A stretch of 64,000 nt of DNA. Origin: Limisphaerales bacterium. Its GTDB lineage: Bacteria > Verrucomicrobiota > Verrucomicrobiia > Limisphaerales > UBA1100. The notes under the pieces were generated by a model. That model was not told the origin of the DNA, did not search any database, and saw nothing but the letters and a program-made list of their open reading frames with translations. Positions 9,702 through 19,600 of this stretch are shown here, piece by piece. The translations under genes and the position numbers were made by a program. Position 1 is the first letter of the stretch. Every line of letters begins with the position of its first letter. The stretch is taken from assembly GCA_014382585.1 (NCBI GenBank), contig JACNJL010000028.1, positions 62,001-126,000 on the forward strand, in the 5' to 3' direction.

Positions 9702-10874
9702 CTATTGAACAGCCTTTTTCAAAGCCGCAACTTTATCAGTCTTTTCCCAGGTGATATCTTTGTGCTTCTTTCCGAAGTGACCGTAATTCGTGGTAAGCCC
9801 ATATATCGGCCGAAGCAATTTGAGTTGCTTCACGATGTCCGCCGGTTTGAAATTAAATACCCGATTGACCGCCCTCAGAATTTTTGCCTCGGACACTGTG
9901 TTCGTGCCAAAAGTTTCGACGTGCACCGAAACCGGTTTCGGATACCCAATCGCATACGCAAACTGAATTTCACAGCGCGCAGCCAACCCGGCGGCCACAA
10001 TGTTTTTGGCAACGTAACGCCCCATATACGCCGCGCTGCGATCCACCTTGCTGGGGTCTTTGCCGCTGAATGCACCACCGCCGTGGCGCCCCATTCCCCC
10101 GTAAGTATCAACGATGATTTTACGACCCGTGAGCCCGCTGTCACCTTCAGGCCCGCCGACCACAAATCGTCCGGTGGGGTTGATGAGTAATTGTGTATCG
10201 CGCGCGAGCATTGGTTTTGGGATAACTTTTTCGATGACTTGTTTGGTGATAAAATCCCGAATGGTTTTGTTTGTAGCGCTCTCCGCGTGTTGCGTGGAGA
10301 CGACTACACTCGTCACTTTCACCGGCTTGTCGTTTTCGTAGCGGATCGAAACCTGCGTTTTGGCGTCGGGCCGCAGCCATTTGGCTTTGCCCGCTTTGCG
10401 CAACTTGGTGAGCTGGCGTCCAAGGCGATGCGAATACATGATTGGCGCGGGCATCAATTCTGGCGTTTCGTCACATGCGAAGCCAAACATCAACCCTTGA
10501 TCTCCGGCGCCCTGCTCCGCCGTGGCTTTACCGGCTGCTTTTTTGGCGTCCACGCCCTGGGCGATGTCCGGGCTTTGGGCGGTGAGGTAATTATTGATGA
10601 ACACTTTGTCCGCGTGAAACCCATCGTCATCATTCACATAACCGATGCCGCGAATGGCAGCGCGGATGACTTGTTCGTGATCGAACTTCGCCCGTGTGGT
10701 GATTTCGCCGCCCACACACACGATATTGCTCTTCACAAAGGTTTCGCACGCCACACGACTGTGCTTATCCTGCGCAAGGCACGCATCAAGGATGGCATCG
10801 CTGATGGTGTCGCACACCTTGTCCGGATGCCCTTCGCCGACGGATTCAGATGAGAAAATATAACTGTTGGCCAT
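9702..10874 (-). CDS. metK: S-adenosylmethionine synthetase
   Basis: Methionine adenosyltransferase (390 residues) makes SAM from methionine and ATP. The diagnostic motifs are [10 protein letters not shown] near residue 13, the hexapeptide-like segment in [15 protein letters not shown] near residue 125, and the phosphate-binding loop [19 protein letters not shown] near residue 265. It is the first gene of a metK-ahcY operon. The 99-base region upstream is shared with a divergent ArsR-type gene and contains a good sigma-70-like promoter for metK. That region is too short for a SAM-I riboswitch plus promoters, and I see no such structure. Confidence 0.97.
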   Translation of the reverse strand: MANSYIFSSESVGEGHPDKVCDTISDAILDACLAQDKHSRVACETFVKSNIVCVGGEITTRAKFDHEQVIRAAIRGIGYVNDDDGFHADKVFINNYLTAQSPDIAQGVDAKKAAGKATAEQGAGDQGLMFGFACDETPELMPAPIMYSHRLGRQLTKLRKAGKAKWLRPDAKTQVSIRYENDKPVKVTSVVVSTQHAESATNKTIRDFITKQVIEKVIPKPMLARDTQLLINPTGRFVVGGPEGDSGLTGRKIIVDTYGGMGRHGGGAFSGKDPSKVDRSAAYMGRYVAKNIVAAGLAARCEIQFAYAIGYPKPVSVHVETFGTNTVSEAKILRAVNRVFNFKPADIVKQLKLLRPIYGLTTNYGHFGKKHKDITWEKTDKVAALKKAVQ

Positions 10875-10905
10875 AATTTGTTTGGAATAGTCGGACGAAT
10901 CATAT

Positions 10906-10919
10906 TACGCATTGACGTA
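10906..10919. promoter_or_regulatory. Candidate operator between metK and the ArsR-type gene
   Basis: The short inverted repeat tacg-N6-cgta overlaps the -35 box of the plus-strand promoter and falls just downstream of the predicted metK transcription start. An ArsR-type repressor bound here could block both directions. The arms are only 4 bp, so this is a weak candidate resting mainly on position. Confidence 0.3.
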
Positions 10920-10941
10920 TCCGGATGGGATGATATATAAA
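10912..10941 (+). promoter_or_regulatory. Predicted promoter of the ArsR/methyltransferase gene
   Basis: A -35 box TTGACG (10912-10917) is followed by tatata (10934-10939, 16-base spacing) or tataaa (10936-10941, 18-base spacing). The start codon of the fusion gene is at 10974. The promoter overlaps the metK promoter on the other strand. Confidence 0.5.
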
Positions 10942-10957
10942 ATCACCCAGCCGTCAA
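10930..10957 (-). promoter_or_regulatory. Predicted metK promoter
   Basis: On the minus strand a TTGACG (10952-10957) is followed after 16 bases by TATCAT (10930-10935). This predicts a transcription start near 10923 and a leader of about 50 bases before the metK ATG at 10874. The promoters for metK and the divergent gene interlock, so one regulator could control both. Confidence 0.5.
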
Positions 10958-10973
10958 CCGGTTTTTATCAACA

Positions 10974-11903
10974 ATGACGCAAACACTCAAATGCCTGAAA
11001 GCTCTTGGAGACGCGACACGCGTCCGTTTGGTGGCGTTGTTGCAGCGCGAAGAGTTATCAGTGAATGAGTTGCAGCAAATCACTCGCCTCGGCCAATCTC
11101 GCATTTCAACGCACCTTGGGCTGCTGCAGGAAGTGGGGCTATTGGCGTCGCGCAAAGAGGGCAAGCGCAGTTTTTACTGCATCAACCCCAAGGCCCCCAC
11201 AGAAGCGAATGCCTGCCTCGAAATAGCGCTTAACGGCGCCTCAGAAATCCCCGAACACTCCACCGACCTCACCCACCTCAAGCGCGTGCTCGCTGAACGC
11301 AATGATCAAGCGAAACTCTACTTTAATCAAGTCGCCGGGCGGTTTGACCGGCAGTACGGACCGGGGCGTTCGTGGCAGGCGTTTGCCCAAACCTTGCTGC
11401 ACCTTATGCCGCCGATGGACATCGCCGATCTCGGCTCCGGCGAAGGGCTACAAGCGGAGCTGCTCGCCCGTAATGCGCGCCGCGTCATTTGCGTGGATAA
11501 CTCCAAACGCATCGTGGATTTTGGCCAGCGTAAAGCGAAGAAAAATGGGCTCAAGAACCTGGAGTTTCGACACGGCGATATTGAGAATCCGCCGCTCCGC
11601 GCCAAGAGTGTGGATGTGGCGTTACTCAGTCAGGCGCTGCATCACGCCGAGCATCCCGAAAACGCCATCGCCGCCGCGCATCGCATCCTGCGACCGGGCG
11701 GACGGATTTTGATTCTTGATTTGTTGGAACACGATTTCGATCAGGCACGCGAATTATACGGTGACCGTTGGCTCGGCTTCCCACAAAACAAACTGCACGA
11801 ATGGCTTGGATCGGTGAAGTTTAAAAAAATCGAAGTCAACGAAGTTGCGCGCGAAGCCGAACCGCCACATTTTCAAACCCTACTGGCAACGGCAGTAAAG
11901 TAG
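10974..11903 (+). CDS. ArsR-family HTH / SAM-methyltransferase fusion regulator (SahR-like)
   Basis: The 309-residue protein has an N-terminal ArsR-type winged helix (about 1-75; ALGDATRVRLVALLQREELSV, then LGQSRISTHLGLLQEVGLL as recognition helix) and a C-terminal class I methyltransferase fold (about 100-305). The SAM-binding motif I is DLGSGEGLQAELL near residue 155, and the later LLSQALHHAEHPENAI and LRPGGRILILDLLEHD also fit. Proteins with this architecture include SahR, a proteobacterial regulator of SAM-cycle genes that responds to S-adenosylhomocysteine (as I recall the literature). Here the gene is divergent from metK-ahcY with interlocking promoters, which supports the same role. 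The cysteine metal site of metal-sensing ArsR proteins is not evident. A purely enzymatic role, such as an ArsM-like methyltransferase, cannot be excluded. Confidence 0.8.
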   Translation: MTQTLKCLKALGDATRVRLVALLQREELSVNELQQITRLGQSRISTHLGLLQEVGLLASRKEGKRSFYCINPKAPTEANACLEIALNGASEIPEHSTDLTHLKRVLAERNDQAKLYFNQVAGRFDRQYGPGRSWQAFAQTLLHLMPPMDIADLGSGEGLQAELLARNARRVICVDNSKRIVDFGQRKAKKNGLKNLEFRHGDIENPPLRAKSVDVALLSQALHHAEHPENAIAAAHRILRPGGRILILDLLEHDFDQARELYGDRWLGFPQNKLHEWLGSVKFKKIEVNEVAREAEPPHFQTLLATAVK

Positions 11904-11907
11904 CAAC

Positions 11908-13251
11908 CTACAGCAACCCCTTAAGCCGGCCAGTGCTATCACCCATTCGCTGCGCAGGCGCACCCATAATGTCGAGCATGTTAAGGAACAGATTTGCCAT
12001 CGGCGTTTCTTTAGGATAAACGGCATGACGCCCGGTCTTAATCGTGCCGTTAGCGTTACCCGCAAGCAACACGGGCAAATCATGATGAGTATGGCGATTA
12101 CCATCCCCAATCGCGCCGCCATAAACAATCATGCTGTGATCGAGTAACGTCTCGTCGCCTTCTTTAATACTCTTCAAACGATCGAGAAAATGCGCGAAGA
12201 GTTCACAATGGTAACGATTGATTTTTATGAGGTCCGAAATGTTCCGGCTGTTATTACGGTGATGGGATAGGCTGTGGTGCCCCCCCTTGACGCCGAGGTG
12301 GGGATAGCTACGATTATCGCCATCGTGCGCGAGAAGATACGTGGCGATGCGTGTGGAATCGGTTTGGAATGCCAAGGCCATCATATCGGCCATCATGCGC
12401 ACGTGCGCGCCAAAATCACGCGGCTTACCGGTCGGCTTGCTGAAGCCTTCAGGCAATTCCACGGAGGCAGTCGGTGAACCGGTGACTCGCTTTTCGAGTT
12501 CCCGCACGGAGGTGAGATATTCGTCGAGCTTGCGCTTGTCGGTGTAGCCTAGTTTTTTTTCCAACGCCTTGGCGTCTTCCAACACAAAATCGAGGATGCT
12601 CTTTTTGTAACGCTCCCGCCGGATGCGGTTTTCGTTTTTCTCGTGGTGATTGCCGTTGCTGAAAAGCCGCTCGAAAACCAAACCCGGATCGGATTCCGGC
12701 GGCAATGGCGTGCTCTCACTTTTCCATGCGAGATTAAATTGATACGCGCAACTGTAACCCGAATCGCAATTACCGGACATACGCCGACCGTCACTACTGA
12801 GTTCCAACGAAGGCAGTCGCGTTTTATTGCCAATGATCTGCGCGGCCAATTGATCCACCGAAACCCCCACGCGAATATCCGCACCGGATGTCTTGCGCGC
12901 TTGGCAGCCGGTGAGGAATGTCGCATTCGCCCGGGCATGGTCTCCTGCACCGTCACCATTGGACCGCGCCTTGGTGTGTGCCAATCCGCTAAGAACAAGC
13001 AAGTCCTCGCGATGGGCCTTCAATGGTTCGAGAATATGCGAAAACTGAAAATCACTCCCCTCCCCCTTCACGTGCCACTTCTCCGGAATCACGCCGTTGG
13101 GAATGTAAATAAACGCCATCCGCGTCGGAAATTTCACGTTACCCGCCGCCAAAGCCCGCGCCGGCAACATCGCATCAAAAGCCGGCAAGGCCAAAGCCGT
13201 GCCCAACCCACGCAAAAAAGTGCGCCGCGGAATATGTGTTGATCGATTCAT
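11908..13251 (-). CDS. DUF1552 protein, Tat-exported
   Basis: The product is 447 residues with a twin-arginine signal (IPRRTFLRGLGTALALPAF) and belongs to the DUF1552 family found mainly in Planctomycetes and Verrucomicrobia. Its function is unknown. A mid-protein stretch (residues about 290-390: ADMMALAFQTDSTRIATYLL, then HSLSHHRNN and MIVYGGAIGDGNRH) resembles the corresponding parts of DUF1501 proteins, which belong to the alkaline phosphatase/sulfatase-like group. DUF1552 genes normally sit beside DUF1587/1592 cytochrome-like genes, and that partner is immediately upstream. The frame has a GTG at 13254 directly before the ATG at 13251; AAGGAG lies only two bases upstream. It is the last gene of the 24.5-11.9 kb run and converges on the ArsR fusion with a 4-base gap. 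Confidence 0.85.
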   Translation of the reverse strand: MNRSTHIPRRTFLRGLGTALALPAFDAMLPARALAAGNVKFPTRMAFIYIPNGVIPEKWHVKGEGSDFQFSHILEPLKAHREDLLVLSGLAHTKARSNGDGAGDHARANATFLTGCQARKTSGADIRVGVSVDQLAAQIIGNKTRLPSLELSSDGRRMSGNCDSGYSCAYQFNLAWKSESTPLPPESDPGLVFERLFSNGNHHEKNENRIRRERYKKSILDFVLEDAKALEKKLGYTDKRKLDEYLTSVRELEKRVTGSPTASVELPEGFSKPTGKPRDFGAHVRMMADMMALAFQTDSTRIATYLLAHDGDNRSYPHLGVKGGHHSLSHHRNNSRNISDLIKINRYHCELFAHFLDRLKSIKEGDETLLDHSMIVYGGAIGDGNRHTHHDLPVLLAGNANGTIKTGRHAVYPKETPMANLFLNMLDIMGAPAQRMGDSTGRLKGLL

Positions 13252-13360
13252 CACTCCTTAAACTTGACGAAAGATACACCGGAATGCTTCAAAAAACAAG
13301 AAGGGAGCGGGGAACACCCAAAACCAAAGCCCCAATTACCAACCGAATCCAAACGATGGG

Positions 13361-15247
13361 TCATTCACCCTCTTCTCCCCTCTTCATATCAAATGGCAAA
13401 CTCTTCACGATACCGTTCACCATTGTCTCGAACTTAAATCCATCGCGTTCCATTTGTTTCATAATGCCGTCGACGGCGCGTTTGTCGTAAAACTCTAAGC
13501 CGCGGCCGAGGGCAAAGGTGAGCATTTTCTCGGTGAAACAGCGCACGAAGAGGTCGCGCTTGCGGAGTGCGAGAATTTTGCGCAGACCGGTGGCGTCGCG
13601 GAATTTTTCGCCGGTGTCGAGTTGGGAGGCGGCGTTGATAGGTGCGCCGTTATCCAATGTACGCCAGCGGCCGATGGCGTCAAAATTTTCAAAGGCAAAT
13701 CCGATGGGATCCATCTTTTGGTGGCACGAAGCGCACACGGGATTTTCACGGTGCTTCACCATTTGCTGGCGCAAGGTTCCCTTTAATTCTGCGGAAGAGC
13801 TCAAATCTGGAACATCATCGGGAGGCGGAGGGGGCGGCGTCCCAAGAATATTTTCGAGCACAAAATTGCCTCGCTTCACTGGCGAAGTCCGATTGGGGTC
13901 TGACGTGAGGGTGAGCACGCTCGCGTGCGTAAGCACACCACCCCGCGGGGTGCCCTTGAGTGACACACTTCGAAACTGGCCGCCCTTCACATTCTTGAGG
14001 CCGTACCAAATTGCCAAGCGCTCATTCACAATGGTGTAATCTGAATCCAAAAATTCCAACACGCTTCGGTTGCCGCGCATCACGTGCATAAAATAAAGTT
14101 CCGTTTCCTGACGCATATCAGCGCGGAGTTCATTGTTGAAAGCGCCAAAAACCCGTCGATCTGGCTGCGCTATTTCCAGATCACGTAATCGCAACCATTG
14201 ACCGGTAAAATTGGCCACCAAAGCCTGTGATTTATTATCCCGCAACATTCGGCGAATTTGAGCGGCCAAATTTTTTCGCAACTGACCGCGGCGAGCCAAG
14301 CCCAGTAATTCATCGTCGGGCATGCTGTTCCAAATAAAATAAGATAGACGCGAAGCGAGTTCATATTCATTGAGCGAACGTACCGCCTTGGGGTTATTCG
14401 GTGCGCCATCAAATTCCCAACGAAATAAAAATTGCGGTGACACCAACGTAGCCGCAACTGCCATGCGGATCCCATGCTCAAAGCTGCCGCCTTCGTCCAC
14501 CACCCGTTTGGCCAGCAACATCAACCGCTGCAGTTCCTCAGGTTTAACTGGCCGACGATAGGCGCGCGTGAGAAAAGCTCGCATAAACTCCTCCGCCGCG
14601 TGACGCCGTTGGTTACGTGGGATGGGATATTGAAAATAGGACTTCTGAAACGCGGTCGGGACAACCCGTTCTTCAGCATCCGGCACGGCCACGGTTTGCG
14701 CCGCTATTTTTTCTGCAGCTGCAAAATATTTTTCCAACAACAGCGGCGACATCGAAAGCACGTCACCAATATTATCGAAGCCGTAACCGGCATCGTCCGC
14801 AGGGAAATCTTTTGCCGGCTTAAAATCCACCCGCATCAAGTCCCGAATGGTGTTGTTATACTCCGCGCGATTGAGCCGCCGCACTGTTACGCGGCCGGGA
14901 TCCGGTGGTGAATTGTGGTAAAAAGTGTCCAGCGTGTGCCGCGTCCAATGAACCAGTAACTCGCGTTGATTTGCATCGGGTTGCTGTTTTTTGTTTTTCG
15001 GAGGCATCTCCTTGGCAAGGACCAGCTTTCGGATTTTTTCCCAAACCTTATAACCACGATGAACATCTGACGCAGTCTTGAATTCATCCAATGAAAAATC
15101 GCCCTTTGCCTCCCCATCACCATGACAACTGAAACAGTTTTCCTTAAGAATGGGCAGGATGTTCTTCTCAAATGATACCTTCGCCAAATCCGCCGCAGTC
15201 ACGGAAGCGGCAAACAGCATAAATAAAATTAAGTTGGCGAATTTCAC
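13361..15247 (-). CDS. DUF1587/DUF1592/DUF1588/DUF1585 cytochrome-like exported protein
   Basis: The 628-residue protein has a Sec signal peptide (MKFANLILFMLFAASVTA) and a planctomycete-type cytochrome c domain with CFSCH at about residues 38-42. This is followed by the usual chain DUF1587 (VRRLNRAEYNNTIRDLM near 120), DUF1595/DUF1592 (FLTRAYRRPV, FRWEF, RLSYFIWNSMPDDEL), DUF1588 with a second haem motif CASCH near residue 510 (ASCHQKMDPIGFAFENFD), and C-terminal DUF1585. A six-proline run precedes DUF1588. Such proteins are thought to be periplasmic and redox-active, with no established reaction. The start codon is GTG. The partner DUF1552 gene follows on the same strand. Confidence 0.88.
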   Translation of the reverse strand: MKFANLILFMLFAASVTAADLAKVSFEKNILPILKENCFSCHGDGEAKGDFSLDEFKTASDVHRGYKVWEKIRKLVLAKEMPPKNKKQQPDANQRELLVHWTRHTLDTFYHNSPPDPGRVTVRRLNRAEYNNTIRDLMRVDFKPAKDFPADDAGYGFDNIGDVLSMSPLLLEKYFAAAEKIAAQTVAVPDAEERVVPTAFQKSYFQYPIPRNQRRHAAEEFMRAFLTRAYRRPVKPEELQRLMLLAKRVVDEGGSFEHGIRMAVAATLVSPQFLFRWEFDGAPNNPKAVRSLNEYELASRLSYFIWNSMPDDELLGLARRGQLRKNLAAQIRRMLRDNKSQALVANFTGQWLRLRDLEIAQPDRRVFGAFNNELRADMRQETELYFMHVMRGNRSVLEFLDSDYTIVNERLAIWYGLKNVKGGQFRSVSLKGTPRGGVLTHASVLTLTSDPNRTSPVKRGNFVLENILGTPPPPPPDDVPDLSSSAELKGTLRQQMVKHRENPVCASCHQKMDPIGFAFENFDAIGRWRTLDNGAPINAASQLDTGEKFRDATGLRKILALRKRDLFVRCFTEKMLTFALGRGLEFYDKRAVDGIMKQMERDGFKFETMVNGIVKSLPFDMKRGEEGE

Positions 15248-15303
15248 TCCTCGAAAAGTCTACCCCACAGACGAAGGTTCATGGAGCGTTGATTCAAATT
15301 TTC

Positions 15304-16596
15304 TCACCCGAACAATTCCCGGACCGGCTGACCATGGTCCGTGATGGGAACGGGACGTTCGCCGGCGTAGAGGTTTTTATGGGGATTGATTCCCAAAGCG
15401 CAGTGGATGGTGGCAAAGAGATCAGGAACAGAGACCGGTTTTTCGACAATGGTTTTGCCGAGGTCATCGGTGGTTCCCACCGCACGCCCATTATGCAGCC
15501 CCCCACCGGCCAAGGCAACGGTGAACGCTTTGGATTGGTGACCGCGTCCGCCGCCGGCATCGAATTCAGGCGGGCGCCCGAATTCGCTGGAGACGACAAT
15601 CAGCGTTTTGTCGAGCAGCTTGTTGGCCCTCAAATCTTTAATCAGTGTGGCGAGTGCTTGATCAAGTTGCTGGATAAGAATGTGCTGTTTGAGTTGTCCG
15701 TCGTTGTGGGTATCCCAGCCGGTGCCGTTAATAAAATTGAGATTGAACGAAACTTCCAAAAACCGTGTACCGCGCTGAATCAGCCGCCGGGCCAACAAAC
15801 AGCGCTGGCCGAATTCGCCGCCATAAGCGTTACGTAATTTGGCAGGCTCGGATTTCAAATTGAACGCACTCATGAACTCCCCGCCGGCAAGCGATTGTGC
15901 CTCCGTAATTACGGCGTTGTAGCCTGCGATCGCAGCATCCTTTGCATTGCGCTTGAGGTAATCACTGCGCAATGTGTTCAGCAACCGGTCGCGATCCGTT
16001 TGCCGGGCGATGGGTATATCTTTTGGGCGGGTAAGCCCCGCCGGACCGGCCTTTGTGTCAGTGAGATACACATAGCTATGTTTCGCGCCGAGAAACCCTG
16101 GCCCGCGCGTGAGGTTTGGGTAGCCCATCACCACGTACGCGGGCGCGCTGTCCACCGCCTTGCCGCGTTCGTGCGCCACCACCGAGCCGATGGAGGGATA
16201 CACAATTGTGCCACTCGTGGGTCGACCAGTGTGCATCTGATTGGTAGCCGCGGCGTGTTCGTCGATGACATTATGATTCACCGTGCGCAACAGTGAAAAA
16301 TGCTCCATCAAACCCGCGCATTGTTTGAGGTGCTCGCAGACTTGAACGCCCGGAACGGTTGTGTCGATGGGATCATAATAGGAACCGGCTTTTTTGAGTT
16401 TGGCGTCGCCTTTGCGTTTGGGATCCCACGTGTCCACGTGACACGAGCCGCCACCGAGCCAAATAAAAATGCAATGCTCGGCTTTGCCTTTGGGGAATTT
16501 TTTTGGGGCCGCCAAGGCATTGGGCAACACCGCTGCGCCCAAAGCGGAAGTCGCGAGAAATTGTCGCCGGTTATAATTTGTTTCGGTCGTCTTCAT
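15304..16596 (-). CDS. DUF1501 protein, Tat-exported (sulfatase-like fold family)
   Basis: The 430-residue protein carries a Tat signal ([18 protein letters not shown]) and belongs to DUF1501, a family in the alkaline phosphatase/sulfatase superfamily and very common in Planctomycetes and Verrucomicrobia. Family landmarks are [17 protein letters not shown] near residue 40, [24 protein letters not shown] mid-protein, and [32 protein letters not shown] near residue 350. The open frame extends to 16623, but those extra codons lie inside an inverted repeat; the ATG at 16596 gives a proper Tat signal at the N-terminus. It is paired with the DUF1549/DUF1553 gene upstream, the standard partner. Confidence 0.88.
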   Translation of the reverse strand: MKTTETNYNRRQFLATSALGAAVLPNALAAPKKFPKGKAEHCIFIWLGGGSCHVDTWDPKRKGDAKLKKAGSYYDPIDTTVPGVQVCEHLKQCAGLMEHFSLLRTVNHNVIDEHAAATNQMHTGRPTSGTIVYPSIGSVVAHERGKAVDSAPAYVVMGYPNLTRGPGFLGAKHSYVYLTDTKAGPAGLTRPKDIPIARQTDRDRLLNTLRSDYLKRNAKDAAIAGYNAVITEAQSLAGGEFMSAFNLKSEPAKLRNAYGGEFGQRCLLARRLIQRGTRFLEVSFNLNFINGTGWDTHNDGQLKQHILIQQLDQALATLIKDLRANKLLDKTLIVVSSEFGRPPEFDAGGGRGHQSKAFTVALAGGGLHNGRAVGTTDDLGKTIVEKPVSVPDLFATIHCALGINPHKNLYAGERPVPITDHGQPVRELFG

Positions 16597-16612
16597 CGTA
16601 TTCAGTCGTTTC

Positions 16613-16675
16613 CGGACTCGCAAGCTCGTCCCTCCATTTCATGCACGCCATTGGAGGGACGAGCTTGCGAGTCCG
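16613..16675. repeat. Perfect 24-bp inverted repeat with 15-base loop
   Basis: Arms 16613-16636 and 16652-16675 are exact reverse complements over 24 bases and enclose a 15-base loop. The element lies between the DUF1549/DUF1553 gene and the DUF1501 gene and would fold into a very stable hairpin in the shared transcript, ending 16 bases before the DUF1501 start codon. No T-run follows, so it is not a standard terminator. Fourteen bases of one arm recur at 8230-8243. It could be a dispersed palindromic repeat or an mRNA-processing signal. Confidence 0.8.
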
Positions 16676-16696
16676 TTTTGTGCATCTCACTCTTCA

Positions 16697-19600
16697 TCAC
16701 GGGATAAAAATAAATTCGGGCGAATTGACCAGTGCATAAATCACATCTTCGATTTGCTTGCGCCAGCCAGCACGCAGACGTTTCGTGGGCGGATCCCCTT
16801 CGAGCGCTAAACGCTCAAGTTCAACTTTGATGCGGTTCGAATCGGATGACAAATGATTGTTCCACGAAACGTCCAGCACCTGCTCACGAGACTCCTTTTT
16901 CTTGGCACCCTCCAAAACCCGAAAGGCAAACGTCTGGCAAATGTGATCGTGCATCATTGCGCGTTCTTTCGGGTTTGGTGGACGCGATAAGATTCGCAAA
17001 TAAATTTGCTCCAACAATTCTTGAGTGTTGAATTCCTGCAGAGCCAACTCCGTAAATGCGCTGTCATCTGAAAGTTGCGTGATACGGCGACCCACGATGC
17101 CGTTGGCCATGAGGGCGGGTTGGAGAACGTTGGGTTCATGGTCGCGTTTGGTGACGGCGTCTTGCCGGGCGTCGCGCCAGCCAAAGGTTGAAAGAATATC
17201 AACAACGCTTTGCGCTTTAGGCAGAGCGAGCGAGGGCCGATCGCGTTCATTTGACAATGAAGTAAATTCCCACGCGCGGCGTGGATGACCGAGGTTTAAA
17301 AAAACATTGATCGCGCCACGACCGTTCACGTCGAGCGTGAGCATTTCTACTCCCATTCGTTTTCCCGCCACTGCATAGAGCGAATCGATGAGCTGTTCGG
17401 CCGACATACGGCGCCGGGCCGGCCCCACAAAAAGTCGAGTTTCAGGTTTACCTGCAGACGCAAACCCAACATCGATTTGCCGTTGGTACACATGCGAATT
17501 CATGATGAGCCGTGCGAGTTGCTGCAAATCATATCCACTCCTGACAAATTCATGCGCCAACCATTCCAGTAACGCAGGATGCGACGGCTTGGCCATTTCC
17601 CAATCGCCTGCGCGCTCCACAAGTCCCCAACCCAGATAACGCTGCCACACGCGATTGACGGTGACCTTGGCGAAACGATCACTCTGAATTTCAGTGATGA
17701 AGGTGGCCAATTGCGCGCGCGAGTCGGCGTGGATTGGCGCAGTGAGTTTGTTGCTTTTGAACGGCCACGCCGCTGCCACTTTGGTTCCGGGCTTGAGCGT
17801 GACTTCGACACGCGGTTTGCGGACGCCTTCGATCATTGGAACACTGCTGGTTTTCGGTACTTCGAGAGGCGCGCGCTGCAGCATGGCGGCGATACTGAAT
17901 AAATCTTTCTGATTGAAATTATGAAACGGCGCGTCGTGACAACGGGCACATTTCATTTGCATGCCAAGAAAAGCCTGGCCGAGCACCTGCGCCTTGGCGG
18001 CCATCGGCACGTCGTTTTGCGTGGCCACACCGAACCCCGCCGGGCCACCGTAAAAACTACTCCCCTCCATCATCACCAATTCGGTGACGAAACGATCCAT
18101 CGATTTGTTGTCCTGCAAACTTTCGTGAATCCAAAAACGAAACGGGCCGGTGTTGTTGAGTTTGGGTTTGAGAATGTTCGGATTTTCTGCCAACACATCC
18201 TGCCAGTAACCCGTCCAGTGGTCAGCCCACGCGCGATTGTTTTCTAACAGCCGATCAATCGCGCGCGCGCGGCGGCCCGGTTTTTGGTCCGCTTGAAACT
18301 GGGCGATCGTTTTTGGTGAAGGCACCACACCATTGGCGTCCAGCGAAACTCGCCGGAGAAAAGCCCAATCGTCGGTTAACGCGGCGGGACGCCGCCCCGC
18401 TGCGATTAATCGGGCATTAATGAAATGGTCGATGGCATTGTTCGCGGGATGCCCCGGAGTGCCATCTGGCACTGGAACTGATTGATTTTGGGCCACCCGT
18501 TCAAGCGTGCTTAGGTGCCGTTTTTTCCATTTTTCTGATTCCTCAATTCCAATCGTGGCGCGGGCGGCTTGATTAAACACACGAATCGCTTCCTGTGTTT
18601 TCTCGGCGTAATCAATCCAGTTGCCATCGGTCAACGCGATGTCGTGAGTCGGCGAAAGTAGTTTGAACGGTGCGCCGTCGATTGAAATGCTGACAGATAA
18701 ATCGCCTGTTTCAGGTCGCTTACCTTTGCCGCCGATGAAGGCTTCCAACAGGAAAAAATGCTGACTGCCCAATGATTCGAATCCCACAACAACCTCCTGC
18801 ATACCCGGCCGCAGGAAACGCGTGTGCCCTCCGTGATCTTTCGGAGCGGTGGACACTTTGCCGTGAGCGCTGGTGCTGCCGTAACCGGTTTCTAATTGTG
18901 CGATGTTTTTCCCATCCACAAACAATCGCGAACGTGTCCGCGAGCGGAGCAATATCCGATGTTTGCCTTTCGGCACATCCACCCTTGAGGCCGCACGCAA
19001 TAGCAGCGAATCAGACCACTGAACAATGAGCGCCTTGGAATTGTATTTGCTCGGTATAAAGGGAATCGCGAACGACGATTGCCCGAACATCGCCTGCGCA
19101 TCGGTGGCCGCGTAATTCCAATCGCTGCCCACATTTTCGTGGATGGTGATGGCTACTTGGTCAATTGGCACGTCTTCCCGCTTGAGTACAAACTCGCGGC
19201 CGGCACTGTTGAAACGGCTCGCGATGCGTTGCGGTGAAAGCGCTTGTCGATAAATCGCAACCTCATCGAGCCGTCCCACAAATGGAATCCCCGCCGGCCC
19301 CGGCGCTGACGCACCGATTCGCAATTCGTCGTCATCCACAAACGGTGCGCGATCCGTTTGGCCACCCATATCCCATGTGCCTGTGGCTGGCTTGCCGTCG
19401 AGGTAACCGCGGATGCTGTCGCCTTTGCCAAAGGTGTAGGTCACCGCAATGTGATGCCAGTCGCCGCGATCGCTCAGTGCGTCAGTGGATGTCCATCGGT
19501 GCCACGAACTCTCGCCCGAATTAGTTGCGTCACGAAATAAGAACGAAAGCCCGGTGCCGCCCTTCACGCCCACCAACCGTAACGCATAGTTTTGATTGTT

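Noticed and set aside
10875-10973. A SAM or SAH riboswitch upstream of metK
   Set aside because: The 99-base divergent gap has none of the conserved SAM-I stem-loops, and the metK-ahcY spacing of 9 bases leaves no room for an SAH riboswitch.
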